This document shows, piece after piece, positions 9,431 through 18,548 of a stretch of DNA of 64,000 nt (its first letter is position 1; each line of letters opens with the position of its first letter). Source of the DNA: Algoriphagus ratkowskyi (lineage in GTDB: Bacteria > Bacteroidota > Bacteroidia > Cytophagales > Cyclobacteriaceae); assembly GCF_002150505.1 (NCBI RefSeq), contig NZ_MSSV01000007.1, forward strand, positions 186,001 through 250,000, given 5' to 3'. The translations under genes were made by a program, and so were the position numbers. Below the pieces are notes generated by a model that was given only the letters and a program-made list of their open reading frames with translations, ran no database searches and was not told where the DNA came from.

Positions 9431-10763
9431 AGTTGGCTTACTTGGGCGGATCGCCTTCTTAGGAGCTTCCCTCTTTCTACTTGCTTACGCTATCATCGAT
9501 AGTTGGGGAGTCTTTATGACCTCCCTTTTTCTCATTTTGGTCGTTTTTCAGATCATTTATCTGCTTCGTTATTCCGAAGGCTCATTTAAAAAAGTGCGTG
9601 TTTTTCTAGATAACATCAAGCAGGATAAATATTCCCAACTCTACCCTGTCAAATTTGATGGGACAGAAACAGATGACTTGCACATAGAATTCAACGCGAT
9701 TCTCGCAAAGCTAAAAGAAGATCAAGCGGAAAAAGAAGCGAATTATCAGTACTTCCGATCTGTATTCAAACACCTAAGTATAGGTCTGATCACTTTTGGA
9801 GAAAACGGTGGTATTCAGATCGTGAACACGGCCGCGAAGAGAATTCTCGATGTGGAAGAACTAAAAAACATAGGCGATATCGAGGGTATAAACAAAGAGT
9901 TGCATCTAGCAATCAATAATCTGCGAACTGGCGGATCTGAGTTGATCAAAATTGCACATCCTGACGGCATAATGCAGATTTCGGTCTATGTAATTGAATT
10001 ACTGATGCGTGGGGAAAAGTTTAAGCTCGTTTCTCTTCAGAACATTCAGTCTGAACTGGAGGAAAAGGAGATGGAAGCTTGGCAAAATTTAGTCAAAATT
10101 CTGACTCATGAAATTATGAATTCAATTGCACCTATTTCATCTTTGGCAGGAACTATCCAAGGGGAAATGGAAAGTAAAATAGACAACGTGGAACAAATCA
10201 CTCCTGCTGAGATGGAAGACTATCTCATGGGAATAAGTACGATTGAAAAGCGTAGTCAAGGTCTAATCAGTTTCGTGTCTGACTTCAGAAGTTTGGCTCA
10301 TATTCCAGCACCAAAATTTAGCAGTATTGCTATCGCAAAGCTTTTCCATCAATTGGAGGTGTTACTACAAAACCAACTGGACACCTATCAGATTGAATTA
10401 ATTAAAGAGATCAACCCAACGGAATTAATCCTATTTGGAGACCAAACTCAGATCGAGCAGGTGATGATAAATCTGGCTCAAAATGCTATTCAGGCAGTGG
10501 AAGATTCTGAAGTAAAACGAATTATCCTTCGAGCATTTATAGACGAGGCAGGAAAAATCATTTTGGAAGTAGCAGATACTGGAAAAGGCATCGACGAAGA
10601 AGCACTTTCAAAGATTTTCATCCCATTCTTTACCACCAAGTCTAAAGGATCGGGGATCGGCCTAAGTCTTTCCAAACAAATCATGCGTCGACATAAAGGC
10701 AATATCCAGGTGCGAACTACACAAGGTGAAGGGACAACTTTCAAGTTGATATTTAACGGGTAA
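9420..10763 (+). CDS. Sensor histidine kinase
   Basis: A 447-residue membrane kinase and the evident partner of the overlapping NtrC-type regulator. Two hydrophobic helices lie at about 7-26 and 29-48 with almost no periplasmic loop, so the stimulus is probably membrane or cytoplasmic. A PAS-like region follows (about 115-205), then the HisKA helix with phospho-accepting His230 in LTHEIMNSIAP and the HATPase domain with NLAQNAIQAV, DTGKGI and GSGIGLSLSKQI. Domain order is complete. Confidence 0.92.
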   Translation: MDYKVGLLGRIAFLGASLFLLAYAIIDSWGVFMTSLFLILVVFQIIYLLRYSEGSFKKVRVFLDNIKQDKYSQLYPVKFDGTETDDLHIEFNAILAKLKEDQAEKEANYQYFRSVFKHLSIGLITFGENGGIQIVNTAAKRILDVEELKNIGDIEGINKELHLAINNLRTGGSELIKIAHPDGIMQISVYVIELLMRGEKFKLVSLQNIQSELEEKEMEAWQNLVKILTHEIMNSIAPISSLAGTIQGEMESKIDNVEQITPAEMEDYLMGISTIEKRSQGLISFVSDFRSLAHIPAPKFSSIAIAKLFHQLEVLLQNQLDTYQIELIKEINPTELILFGDQTQIEQVMINLAQNAIQAVEDSEVKRIILRAFIDEAGKIILEVADTGKGIDEEALSKIFIPFFTTKSKGSGIGLSLSKQIMRRHKGNIQVRTTQGEGTTFKLIFNG

Positions 10764-10831
10764 TTATTGAAGGGCATGACCAAGAACACGGGATATATGA
10801 TGGGGTTTATACGCATCAAATTTGTTCTGAT

Positions 10832-10857
10832 ACCGTGGTCTGTGTCCACACAGACCA
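10832..10857 (+). repeat. REP-like palindrome, left partner
   Basis: A 26-bp element beginning ACCG, containing TGGTCTGTG, a short loop and CACAGACCA (a 9-10 bp hairpin). Its reverse complement matches 11463-11488 at 25 of 26 positions. It lies just beyond the 3' end of the Y1 transposase gene, as one arm of a pair around it. Confidence 0.85.
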
Positions 10858-10874
10858 ATAAAAGCAATCAAAAG

Positions 10875-11432
10875 TTAAAACCTATCCATGTAATGAGTCA
10901 AGAAACCGAAATTATCAACTCCAACCTCATAAAAACGAGCTGAAGACCACCTATAGCTTTCAGGTCTATCAACTATGCCCCATCTCTCATGCAGAGGATT
11001 ATTGTGGAGATAGGTTAGCTTTTGCTCCAATTTCTCCCTCGAATCCATCAAAATAGCTAAAGGATCACGTTGCCAGACACGAAAATTCCTTTCTCCATCT
11101 TCCACTTTAAATAAAGGCAACAATTCTGGACTATAAAGCTTCAAATCCTTTACGATCATGTGGCTTGTAAACTTATTAAAACTAGCATGAGGCATTTCTT
11201 TACCATTAGGCTCCTTCATTTCCCAAATCACATGTAAATGGTTTGGCATAATCACGAATCCATACACAATTACTAATCCCCTCGTGACTAGATTTCGCCA
11301 TGATAAAATGACAATCTCTTTATATTGATCATGATTCAACAGGCATTTCCAATCCTTAATTGTATCCGTCCAAAAATACACTTCATCAAAATCCATTCGA
11401 GAATTTCGGTATTTACTCTCTTGATGTTCCAT
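10875..11432 (-). CDS. REP-associated tyrosine transposase (RAYT-like, Y1 family)
   Basis: A 185-residue single-stranded-DNA nuclease/transposase of the IS200-like Y1 superfamily. The metal-binding HxH motif is at 65-67 (FVIMPNHLHVIW) and the likely nucleophile is Tyr141 (LTYLHNNPLHERWG), with the final SSARFYE typical of RAYTs. RAYTs are single-copy domesticated relatives that act on REP hairpins. Here the gene lies between two near-identical inverted palindromes at 10832-10857 and 11463-11488, the arrangement expected of a RAYT with its own target repeats. It is intact, with no sign of decay. Confidence 0.88.
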   Translation of the reverse strand: MEHQESKYRNSRMDFDEVYFWTDTIKDWKCLLNHDQYKEIVILSWRNLVTRGLVIVYGFVIMPNHLHVIWEMKEPNGKEMPHASFNKFTSHMIVKDLKLYSPELLPLFKVEDGERNFRVWQRDPLAILMDSREKLEQKLTYLHNNPLHERWGIVDRPESYRWSSARFYEVGVDNFGFLTHYMDRF

Positions 11433-11462
11433 ATTTTATTCTTTTTAATGAAAATACAAAAA

Positions 11463-11488
11463 TGGTCTGTGAGGACACAGACCACGGT
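11463..11488 (-). repeat. REP-like palindrome, right partner
   Basis: Inverted copy of 10832-10857 with one change in the loop. It contains TGGTCTGTG, loop AGGA and CACAGACCA, then CGGT. It lies 30 bp upstream of the transposase start and 50 bp upstream of the glycosyltransferase start, so it could also affect that gene's leader. Confidence 0.85.
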
Positions 11489-11536
11489 AAAGAAGATGCT
11501 CTATACATTTGTGCCAACCCAATTTTTAAATTCCCT

Positions 11537-13062
11537 ATGAACCAGCGAAACCTATTTTTATTCGGATTCATACTCATCAAGTTTATCCTTCAATACCTGC
11601 TGATAGATATAGGTTACGACTTGCATCGGGACGAATACCTTCATCTAGACCAAGCGCATCATCTGGCTTGGGGATATATCTCGGTTCCTCCTGTGACTTC
11701 CTGGTTTTCTTACCTGATTTACCTGCTTGGAAATACTGAATTCTGGGTCAAGTTCTTCCCTGCGCTCTTCGGCACATTGACTATTATGCTGGTTTGGAAG
11801 GCAATAGAAAGACTTGGCGGCAATTTATATGCTCAGTCCTTGGCGGCGATTTGTCTGATATTTTCTTCTTTAGCTAGACTCAATATTCTATTCCAGCCCA
11901 ATTCTTTTGATATTCTGGCTTGGACTTTTGTGCTCTTCGCCATGCTTTGCTTCATCCAAACTGGTAAAAACAAGTGGCTCTACTGGCTGGGAATCGGTAT
12001 TGGTTTTGGTTTTCTGAATAAATACAACATCGACTTTCAAGTACTGGGATTATTGCCTGCTTTGCTGCTGACTTCAGAGCGGAAGATCTTCAAAAACCCA
12101 CACTTCTATACTGCTTTTGCGCTAGCATTTTTGATTGCCTTACCAAACTTGATATGGCAATGGCAAAATGATTTCCCTGTGCTCTGGCACATGCGCATGC
12201 TGAGTCAAAATCAGTTAGTGAATGTGAATCGAGTTAATTTTCTGAATGATCAATTTTTCTTCTTTTTCGGGTCAAGTTTTATTCTCCTTTTGGCGCTGAT
12301 TTCCTATTTCACTTACCCTCCTTTCGAAAGTATCAGGTTTTCTTTTGGGCGACATTTTTCACTTTGGCGATCTTCACTTACCTCAAAGCCAAAAGCTATT
12401 ACGCCATCGGCCTCTACCCTATTCACTTTGCATTTGGTGCGATTTATCTTTCTCACTTGCTGTACAAAAGCTGGGGTAAATATCTGAAGCCAGTAGTGAT
12501 GATTATTCCGATAGCATTATTTATTCTCGCTGCTCCGATTTCATTTCCTATAGGAGATCCAGAATACCTTAAGGGCGTCCAATCTCGCCATCCTGAACTG
12601 ATGGAAAATCGCTGGGAAGATGGTGAAATTCATGACTTGCCACAGGATTACGCGGATATGCTGGGCTGGAAAGAGCTTGCGGAGAAAGTTGATCTTGCCT
12701 ATTATAAAGCTCCTCCAGATGAGTACACGATAATCATCTGCGACAATTATGGGCAAGCTGGCGCGATTAACTTTTACACCAAAACCAAAGGATTACGAGC
12801 AGTTACTATGAATGCCGACTATGTCAATTGGATAGATCTAAGCAGGGAAATCAAGAATGTGATTTTGGTAAGAGAAGTGGAAGATGGTGTTAGCGAAAGA
12901 GAAATCTCCTTCTTCGAAAAATCTGAAGAGATAGGAACCATTACCGATCCCAATGCCCGTGAATACGGAACGATCATTCAGCTACTTCTCGGTGCTAAAA
13001 CTGATATCAATGGAATTTTAGCAGCTGAAATTGAAGAGAAAAGAGCGGAGTTGAGAGACTGA
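11537..13062 (+). pseudogene. Membrane glycosyltransferase (GT39/ArnT-like), frameshifted
   Basis: A polytopic PMT/ArnT-like glycosyltransferase, a class that moves sugars from polyprenyl-phosphate donors to acceptors at the outer face of the inner membrane. From ATG 11537 the first part has GYDLHRDEYLHLDQAHHLAW (the acidic loop after the first helix) and many membrane helices, up to about 12325. The frame then shifts: after CCT TTC at 12320-12325 the conserved continuation (RKYQVFFWATFFTLAIFTY, then KAKSYYAIGLYP) is read from 12325 in the next frame to 13062. Losing one base at about 12325 explains this. Both halves align with one intact enzyme of about 509 residues. It is either an inactivated gene or a sequencing error. 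Confidence 0.85.
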
Positions 13063-13133
13063 GAAATTTGAGATGCGACCTCTACAAGAATATACCAAGT
13101 AAAAGAGTTTGTATATTTGATAAACCACAGAAA

Positions 13134-13430
13134 ATGACCACGAAGGAAATTATATTGGAAAAACTCAGGTTGAATAAACCCCTACTGTCTAAACTTGGAA
13201 TTCGAGAAGTTGGTTTATTCGGTTCCTATTTGCGGAATGAGAATACTATTTCTAGTGATATTGATTTGCTTGTAGATTTCGATCCGGAAAAGGAAACATT
13301 TGACAACTTCATGGCTGCTTACGATTTATTTGAAAGCATATTTAAAAATCAGAAAATAGAAGTAGTCACAACCAATGGATTAAGCGAACATATCGGCTCT
13401 AATATTTTAAGGGAGGTGCAATATGTCTAA
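13134..13430 (+). CDS. mntA: MntA-type nucleotidyltransferase antitoxin
   Basis: A 98-residue minimal nucleotidyltransferase. The core motif is GLFGSYLRNENTISSDIDLLVDF: the GS turn and the paired aspartates DID of the polymerase-beta fold. In characterised MNT/HepT pairs this protein AMPylates the HepT toxin on a tyrosine and so neutralises it. The frame is open from 13068, but ATG 13134 gives the normal length and start. It overlaps hepT by 8 bp, the usual layout of the pair. Confidence 0.88.
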   Translation: MTTKEIILEKLRLNKPLLSKLGIREVGLFGSYLRNENTISSDIDLLVDFDPEKETFDNFMAAYDLFESIFKNQKIEVVTTNGLSEHIGSNILREVQYV

Positions 13431-13761
13431 AGATTCTATTAGCTATCTGCGACATATTTCTGATGAATGCAACTATATCCTTTCTGTGAGTAAGGAGCTT
13501 CCTTTTAATGATTTTATTGAAGATGAGACTTTAAAAAGAGCAATTGTTCGCAGTTTGGAAATAATTGGCGAGGCTACCAAGAAAATCCCATCAGATCAAA
13601 AAGTTAAGTGGAATACCATACAATGGAAAAATATGGCCGGCATGAGAGATAGGCTCATTCATGATTGTATGGGAGTAAATTATTCCATTGATTGGGATGT
13701 AGTAAAAAATAAAATCCCCGATGTACACAAGCAAATTCAGATCATTCTGACTCAATTTTAA
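13423..13761 (+). CDS. hepT: HepT-like ribonuclease toxin (DUF86)
   Basis: A 112-residue HEPN-domain protein. The catalytic HEPN motif is RDRLIHD (R-x4-H), followed by CMGVNYSIDWDVV, whose tyrosine matches the residue modified by the MNT partner in studied systems. The helix before it, AIVRSLEIIGEATKKIP, is typical of DUF86. HepT proteins cleave RNA when not AMPylated. An 8-bp overlap with mntA implies translational coupling. It appears intact. Confidence 0.9.
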   Translation: MSKDSISYLRHISDECNYILSVSKELPFNDFIEDETLKRAIVRSLEIIGEATKKIPSDQKVKWNTIQWKNMAGMRDRLIHDCMGVNYSIDWDVVKNKIPDVHKQIQIILTQF

Positions 13762-13789
13762 AGTAAAGAAATCACTCCAGCTCAAATAA

Positions 13790-14179
13790 ATGGATGAACT
13801 CTTTCAATACATCGCATGCCGAATCAAGCGTCTTAAAAAATCCAATAGTTTAATCACATTTACCTTTTTACTTGTAGGAGTTGGTATTATAACCTGGAAA
13901 TACTCATACTATTCAGCAATAACGACAGTTTTCATTTTTACTTCGGCACTAACTCTGTTTGATCTAATTCTTAATCTCAAATTCTACTTATACCCATTAA
14001 AGAAAAAGTCGAGTTTTGACAAGGGACAAAAATTATTCACATGGATTTTGATTGCAATTATCGTAGTAATACAGTGCATTTTATGGAATAGAAGAATTAC
14101 CATCTTGACTATCGGTATTGGTTTAACTTACGCAGTTGTATTAAAAATTATTTTATTCTATAAATCAATCTTTCGATGA
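13790..14179 (+). CDS. Small four-helix membrane protein
   Basis: A 129-residue hydrophobic protein with four predicted membrane segments (about 20-38, 44-62, 84-100 and 104-124), joined by short lysine-rich loops such as YPLKKKSSFDKGQK. No family was recognised. It starts 28 bp after hepT on the same strand and could be co-transcribed with the toxin-antitoxin pair. Whether it has a role with the pair is unknown. Confidence 0.6.
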   Translation: MDELFQYIACRIKRLKKSNSLITFTFLLVGVGIITWKYSYYSAITTVFIFTSALTLFDLILNLKFYLYPLKKKSSFDKGQKLFTWILIAIIVVIQCILWNRRITILTIGIGLTYAVVLKIILFYKSIFR

Positions 14180-14335
14180 ACCTTAAACTATAGTGCCCAT
14201 TGTGCACCAAGTGGGAATATAAACCCCTAATTCAATACTTTTAAGTCTTCACTTTTGTTCCTTTGCATTCCAAAGAACCTTCACCCACCTCGTTCTTCCT
14301 TATCAAAGCTTAATTTTCCAGTACAATCCCCATTC

Positions 14336-15340
14336 ATGAACACGTTCAAACAAATAGAAGCTGAAATTCTAGCAGCATCAAACATCCTTATTACTGCCCA
14401 CAAATCTGCCGATGGTGACTCTGTCGGTTCTTCTTTGGGACTATTGCATTTTATAGAAAAGTTTGGAAAAAAAGCTATCATCTGTCATCCTGACAAAGCT
14501 CCAGATTTTTTGGATTTCCTTGAGCTCTCTTCCATCACGGTGATGGATCAGGAACCTGAGAAAGTAACCGCAGCATTTCAAGAAGCAGACCTCATCTTTT
14601 GTCTGGACTTTAACGCAACAGACCGTGTAGGAAAAAGAATGCAGCCCTTGCTGGAATCAGCAACTTGTACCAAAATCATGATTGACCATCATCTAGACCC
14701 GCAGGATTTCGCTTCTATTACAGTATCCGACACCTCAGCATCATCTACGGCAGAGTTGATCGTTGAACTGATCGAGCAGTCTGGAAATGGAGCTTTATTG
14801 GACGAAAAAATCGGTAATCCCTTGTACCTAGGAATTTTGACTGATACGGGTAGCTTTCGCTTCAACTCCGTCAAGCCTAGAACTCACGAGGTGCTAGCAA
14901 AATTGCTTGCTGCAGGCGTAAAACATCACCTCATTCATGAATTGCTGAATGACACGAATACTGCATCTCGTCTTCGTCTACAGGGATTTGCTATGAGCCA
15001 AAAAATGGAGATCAAGGAGGAAAACACTGTGGCTATAATTTCTCTTACTAAAGAAGAACTGGAAAAGTATCAGTACAAAAAAGGAGATACAGATAGTCTA
15101 GCCAACCTTGCGCTGTCCATCAAAGGGATGAAAGCTGCCATGGTCTTTTCGGAACGAGACGGCATTATCAAGATTTCCTTCCGCTCAAAAGGCAAAGAGA
15201 ATCCAGTAAATGTCCTGGCTGCAACTCATTTCGATGGTGGTGGACACGCAAATGCATCTGGAGGAATGAGTGCACTCTCCATGCCTGAAACTTTGGATAA
15301 AATCAAAAGTCTAGTTCCTGAGTATTTTACTTTAGTGTAA
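14336..15340 (+). CDS. nrnA: DHH/DHHA1 phosphoesterase, NrnA-like
   Basis: NrnA proteins degrade nano-RNA oligonucleotides and often also dephosphorylate 3'-phosphoadenosine-5'-phosphate. The 334-residue protein has the metal-binding set HKSADGDSVGSSLGL, CLDFN, IDHH (the DHH motif) and LGILTDTGSFRFNS, followed by a DHHA1 domain ending FDGGGHANASGG. The frame is open from 14255, but the family start is MNTFKQIEAEIL at ATG 14336. It stands alone; a strong hairpin follows. Confidence 0.92.
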   Translation: MNTFKQIEAEILAASNILITAHKSADGDSVGSSLGLLHFIEKFGKKAIICHPDKAPDFLDFLELSSITVMDQEPEKVTAAFQEADLIFCLDFNATDRVGKRMQPLLESATCTKIMIDHHLDPQDFASITVSDTSASSTAELIVELIEQSGNGALLDEKIGNPLYLGILTDTGSFRFNSVKPRTHEVLAKLLAAGVKHHLIHELLNDTNTASRLRLQGFAMSQKMEIKEENTVAIISLTKEELEKYQYKKGDTDSLANLALSIKGMKAAMVFSERDGIIKISFRSKGKENPVNVLAATHFDGGGHANASGGMSALSMPETLDKIKSLVPEYFTLV

Positions 15341-15394
15341 TTAAGTTCTCAAGGTTTGATTGGAATAAAACCAGGAATTTAAGAATAGTAAGAA

Positions 15395-15428
15395 AACGTT
15401 CGAGGTCTGAAAAAAGACCTCAAACGTT
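15395..15428 (+). terminator. Long hairpin after nrnA
   Basis: A 14-bp stem (15395-15408 with 15415-15428, one mismatch) closes a 6-nt loop GAAAAA. No T run follows, so it may be an mRNA 3'-end stabiliser rather than a simple intrinsic terminator. Confidence 0.5.
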
Positions 15429-15479
15429 ATTTCAGCGGCCTCTGCGAAACCTTCGTGCCCTTTGCGGTAAAAAATAAAA

Positions 15480-15513
15480 AAAACTCCTTGCGAAATCAAT
15501 CACACGGAGTTTT
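15480..15513 (-). terminator. Terminator of the lipoprotein gene
   Basis: GGAGTTTT at 15506-15513 and AAAACTCC at 15480-15487 form an 8-bp stem. On the minus strand it is followed by an almost unbroken T tract (As at 15473-15482), suiting the gene that ends at 15540. Confidence 0.7.
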
Positions 15514-15539
15514 AAGTTTCAGGCTTAATCGTTTATGGA

Positions 15540-16337
15540 TTAGTCTTTCAAAGTCACTGTTCTAGTTACGTCATTGAATCCACCTGGGATCAAAGTTCCG
15601 TCTGCATCCAACAATTCCAATTTGATAGTCACCTCACCTTTTGCAAGGCCTTTGATTACATAAGGAGCCCAGTCAGTGATCATGAATTCCTGACCGTTGA
15701 TGGTTGCTCTTACTTTATTTCCAGTTTCAGAAAGTGTGGTGTTTAACAAGAAGAAGTCAAGCAATAAGTTCTCAGTATCAGCACCGCTATACTCACCTTT
15801 TGGACGGCTGTAAATCATGGTTGGCTTAGCAAAATCAACATTCAAATCATCACTTGCTTTGCCAACTACCATTTTCTTAGCAATAAAAGACTTAGAGTTT
15901 TTCACAGATTCATGATATGATCTGCTTAAAAATGCCACTAGGTAGTGAGTTCCTTCTGGCATTTCTCTTTTGAATTCTGCTTCATAATGCGCAGAATACG
16001 GTTGGTTATCTAATATGAAGTGAATATGCTGACCTTGGTCGGAGTTAGCCAAATTCTCAGCCATTCCATTTCGCTCAGTTACTTCTCCCAACTTATAGTC
16101 TTTCACATCAAATGCAAAGTCTACTTCACCCGCTTTTGCAATGGTAGTGTTTGTAGGCTTCTTTAAAGTTAAAGAAGAGGAAGAGTATGCTGGAGTATCG
16201 GTAAACTTCTCAATAGAAATTTCGGCAGGAGTATTCATCTCCATCTCTACAACCTCTTCACTTTCTACTTTTTTCGGCTGGCAACTTACCGCCATCAGCA
16301 ATGCTACAGCAGCTGTACCTAATATCTTGATGTTCAT
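15540..16337 (-). CDS. Lipoprotein of unknown function
   Basis: A 265-residue protein with a lipoprotein signal (MNIKILGTAAVALLMAVSC, lipobox cysteine at 19), so probably anchored in the outer membrane or periplasm. An acidic linker (VESEEVVEMEM) leads into two beta-rich parts, one with GQHIHFILDNQPYSAHYEAEF and one ending VTIKLELLDADGTLIPGGFN. The HIHFILDN piece resembles a motif I recall in Cytophagales lipoproteins loosely labelled phosphopeptide-binding; that label is not supported by any motif seen here. It is monocistronic. Confidence 0.8.
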   Translation of the reverse strand: MNIKILGTAAVALLMAVSCQPKKVESEEVVEMEMNTPAEISIEKFTDTPAYSSSSLTLKKPTNTTIAKAGEVDFAFDVKDYKLGEVTERNGMAENLANSDQGQHIHFILDNQPYSAHYEAEFKREMPEGTHYLVAFLSRSYHESVKNSKSFIAKKMVVGKASDDLNVDFAKPTMIYSRPKGEYSGADTENLLLDFFLLNTTLSETGNKVRATINGQEFMITDWAPYVIKGLAKGEVTIKLELLDADGTLIPGGFNDVTRTVTLKD

Positions 16338-16371
16338 AATTTTCAGTTTTGGTGTTAAAATTTTCTTTTAA

Positions 16372-16827
16372 AGTCACAAATGACATTCCAACGGTAGATC
16401 GGATGAAATTTGAACTCAAAGTTATTCATATCATGAGACATTCTATAATTTATGGCTTTTGATTTCACTTTATAATTCGAATAAATAGACCTTTAGGCAT
16501 AACAAAAGCTTAATTATAAAGCTTAATCTAACTAGTATAAAAACGGAAAGTCCTACTGTAAGAAGCTTTAGATTTTCTTATAATTCTTACCATGCAAGCT
16601 GTATTCTTCGATCAAAAGTGTAACAACTACCCGAACTGGGGAAATCCATCTCTTAAATCAAGAATATTAATCATCACTGAATTCACTTTTAGAAGAGTTT
16701 AAGAAATTAGAAAATCATTTTTTTTACGAAGTCTATACTTCCCATTTAAAAATTGCTTTTTCCAGTCAACGAAAACATCCTAAAAGATCCCAATTACTCT
16801 TAAATATCCCATTGTTAAATATACTTT
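16372..16827. other. AT-rich intergenic region
   Basis: About 450 bp between the lipoprotein start and the end of the WYL regulator. It should hold the lipoprotein promoter. No gene, RNA or clear repeat was recognised; the longest frames are under 40 codons and without features. Confidence 0.4.
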
Positions 16828-17778
16828 TCACTCCTGCATTTGTTTGATCTCATTAAGCAATTCACTCAACCGAACTCGTAGAATTGTAGGCTTCTTAATC
16901 ACAACCATATCTCCCAGAGAGATCACCCAGCGCACAAAACCCTCAATAGAAGAATTCATAAAAGTCATCACGGTTCTTTCCCCAACCTTTTCCTCAGACA
17001 CAAAACCATTATTGTATTTGGAGTTTGCGAGGTATTTCAATGACCCATCAGGCACTTCTAGCACAATTTGATGGAGTTTTTGTTCCCCAGCAACTTTGTC
17101 CAAATAAGACTGTAAGGATGGATGCTTGGCTGTGGAATACGAAATATCTGTAAACCTAAATTTGCTGAATCTATCTAATCGAAATGTACGGTAATCCCTA
17201 CGCATTCGACAGAATGCCATCAAATACCATTGCTCGTAGGAATGAAACATACCAACAGGTTCCAACTCTCTCTCTGTTATCTGCTCTGGATCGAAAGTAA
17301 CGTAGGTGGTAGCTACAACATTTTTATCAGAAATAGCCTGAAGCATGAATTGAAAAGCTTTGCTAGATTGATTCATGTTTGGTGAAGAACTCGACTTCAA
17401 CACTTTGATTGTATCCTGCACTTCCACCAGTAAATCCTTTTCGGTAGATTTTAACACCGCTTTAATTTTAATCAACGCATTATTGAAATGCTTGCTGGTT
17501 TGCTCACCCAGCGCTTTTTCCATCAATTTCTCTGCTACCAACATTGCCAATGCCTCCTCTCTGCTAAACATGATGGGTGGAAGTCTATACCCCTCAACCA
17601 ACGAATATCCCTGCCCTGCTTCACCAATGACTGGAACTCCTGACTCTTCCAGAGATCTCACATCTCTGTAGATCGTGCGCAAACTCACCTCAAAACGAGC
17701 AGCTAGCTCGGAAGCACGAACAGTTCTCTTGGATTGCAGATGCGTTAGTATGGCTGTAAGTCGATCTATTCTATTCAT
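16828..17778 (-). CDS. WYL-domain transcriptional regulator
   Basis: A 316-residue regulator. An N-terminal winged helix-turn-helix (MNRIDRLTAILTHLQSKRTV, then VSLRTIYRDVRSLEESGVPV) is followed by the WYL domain (about 130-205, with the HSYEQWYLMAFCRMRRDYR core) and a WCX C-terminal extension. Such proteins sense nucleic acid or small ligands and often repress neighbours. The frame extends 20 codons further upstream, but those codons spell a hydrophobic run foreign to the family, so ATG 17778 is preferred. It is divergent from a DinB-family gene, its probable target. Confidence 0.9.
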   Translation of the reverse strand: MNRIDRLTAILTHLQSKRTVRASELAARFEVSLRTIYRDVRSLEESGVPVIGEAGQGYSLVEGYRLPPIMFSREEALAMLVAEKLMEKALGEQTSKHFNNALIKIKAVLKSTEKDLLVEVQDTIKVLKSSSSPNMNQSSKAFQFMLQAISDKNVVATTYVTFDPEQITERELEPVGMFHSYEQWYLMAFCRMRRDYRTFRLDRFSKFRFTDISYSTAKHPSLQSYLDKVAGEQKLHQIVLEVPDGSLKYLANSKYNNGFVSEEKVGERTVMTFMNSSIEGFVRWVISLGDMVVIKKPTILRVRLSELLNEIKQMQE

Positions 17779-17915
17779 GGAAAAAAAGTAAAAGGCTAGT
17801 AAGTAAAGAAACTTGAAAAAAATTAAAAAAATTTTCAAATCTCAAAATCCTACTGACATAGGGTTGACACTATGCGGTTGTTTATTTGAGTATTCTTAAA
17901 CAAAATATATCCACA

Positions 17916-18410
17916 ATGGAAACGACAACATCATCATCAAGCGCTCAAATCATCAACAAAGATCAATTATTCACCCACTGGCTAGGACATCGCAAAGTCA
18001 CCCGCAGGACGCTGGAAGCTTTTCCTGAGAAAGAATTATTTGAATTCAGCATAGGCGGAATGCGGACTTTTGCGCAGCTCATGAAAGAAATGCTGGCTAT
18101 GGATAGTGCCACCGCTAGAGGTTTGGCCACGTCAACTTGGGAAGCGCTTGACGAGGAAAAAGCCGAACTGACTACCAAAGCTGATCTGCTTGCGAGCTGG
18201 GATCAATCAACAGAGAAAATCCAAGAATATTGGAAGGATATTACGATGGAGGAATTTCAGAAGCAAATCAAAGCCTTCGGACAATATGATGGCACAGGCT
18301 ACAGCATTCTATTTTATATCATAGATAATGAAATCCACCATCGCGGCCAAGGCTTTGTCTATTTACGCGCACTGGGTATTACACCTCCAAATTTCTGGGA
18401 GCAATATTGA
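17916..18410 (+). CDS. DinB-family protein
   Basis: A 164-residue four-helix protein of the DinB/YfiT-like superfamily, whose members bind a metal through three histidines and act as thiol-dependent transferases or hydrolases. The histidine set is visible as HWLGHRKVTRRTL near the N-terminus and NEIHHRGQGFVYLRALGI near the end. Start ATG 17916 is chosen over an upstream TTG. It is divergent from the WYL regulator with 137 bp between, which suggests a regulator-target pair. The substrate is unknown. Confidence 0.87.
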   Translation: METTTSSSSAQIINKDQLFTHWLGHRKVTRRTLEAFPEKELFEFSIGGMRTFAQLMKEMLAMDSATARGLATSTWEALDEEKAELTTKADLLASWDQSTEKIQEYWKDITMEEFQKQIKAFGQYDGTGYSILFYIIDNEIHHRGQGFVYLRALGITPPNFWEQY

Positions 18411-18548
18411 CATGATTTTTTTTTTTAGGACTAAGCTCAGGTTTATGAGTCGGCTGATATCAATTTTAGGAAAAACAAGCATTTCATCTCCTGAAAAATC
18501 ACACGCAACAAACAGCTATTCCGGATATTCTCCGATAGATATTTAGGC

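Noticed and set aside
10490-10867. 125-codon minus-strand frame over the histidine kinase end
   Set aside because: It is antisense to the conserved ATPase domain and to the left palindrome, with no family likeness.
11360-11536. Upstream extension of the glycosyltransferase
   Set aside because: It runs through the right palindrome and into the antisense RAYT gene; the family N-terminus starts at 11537.
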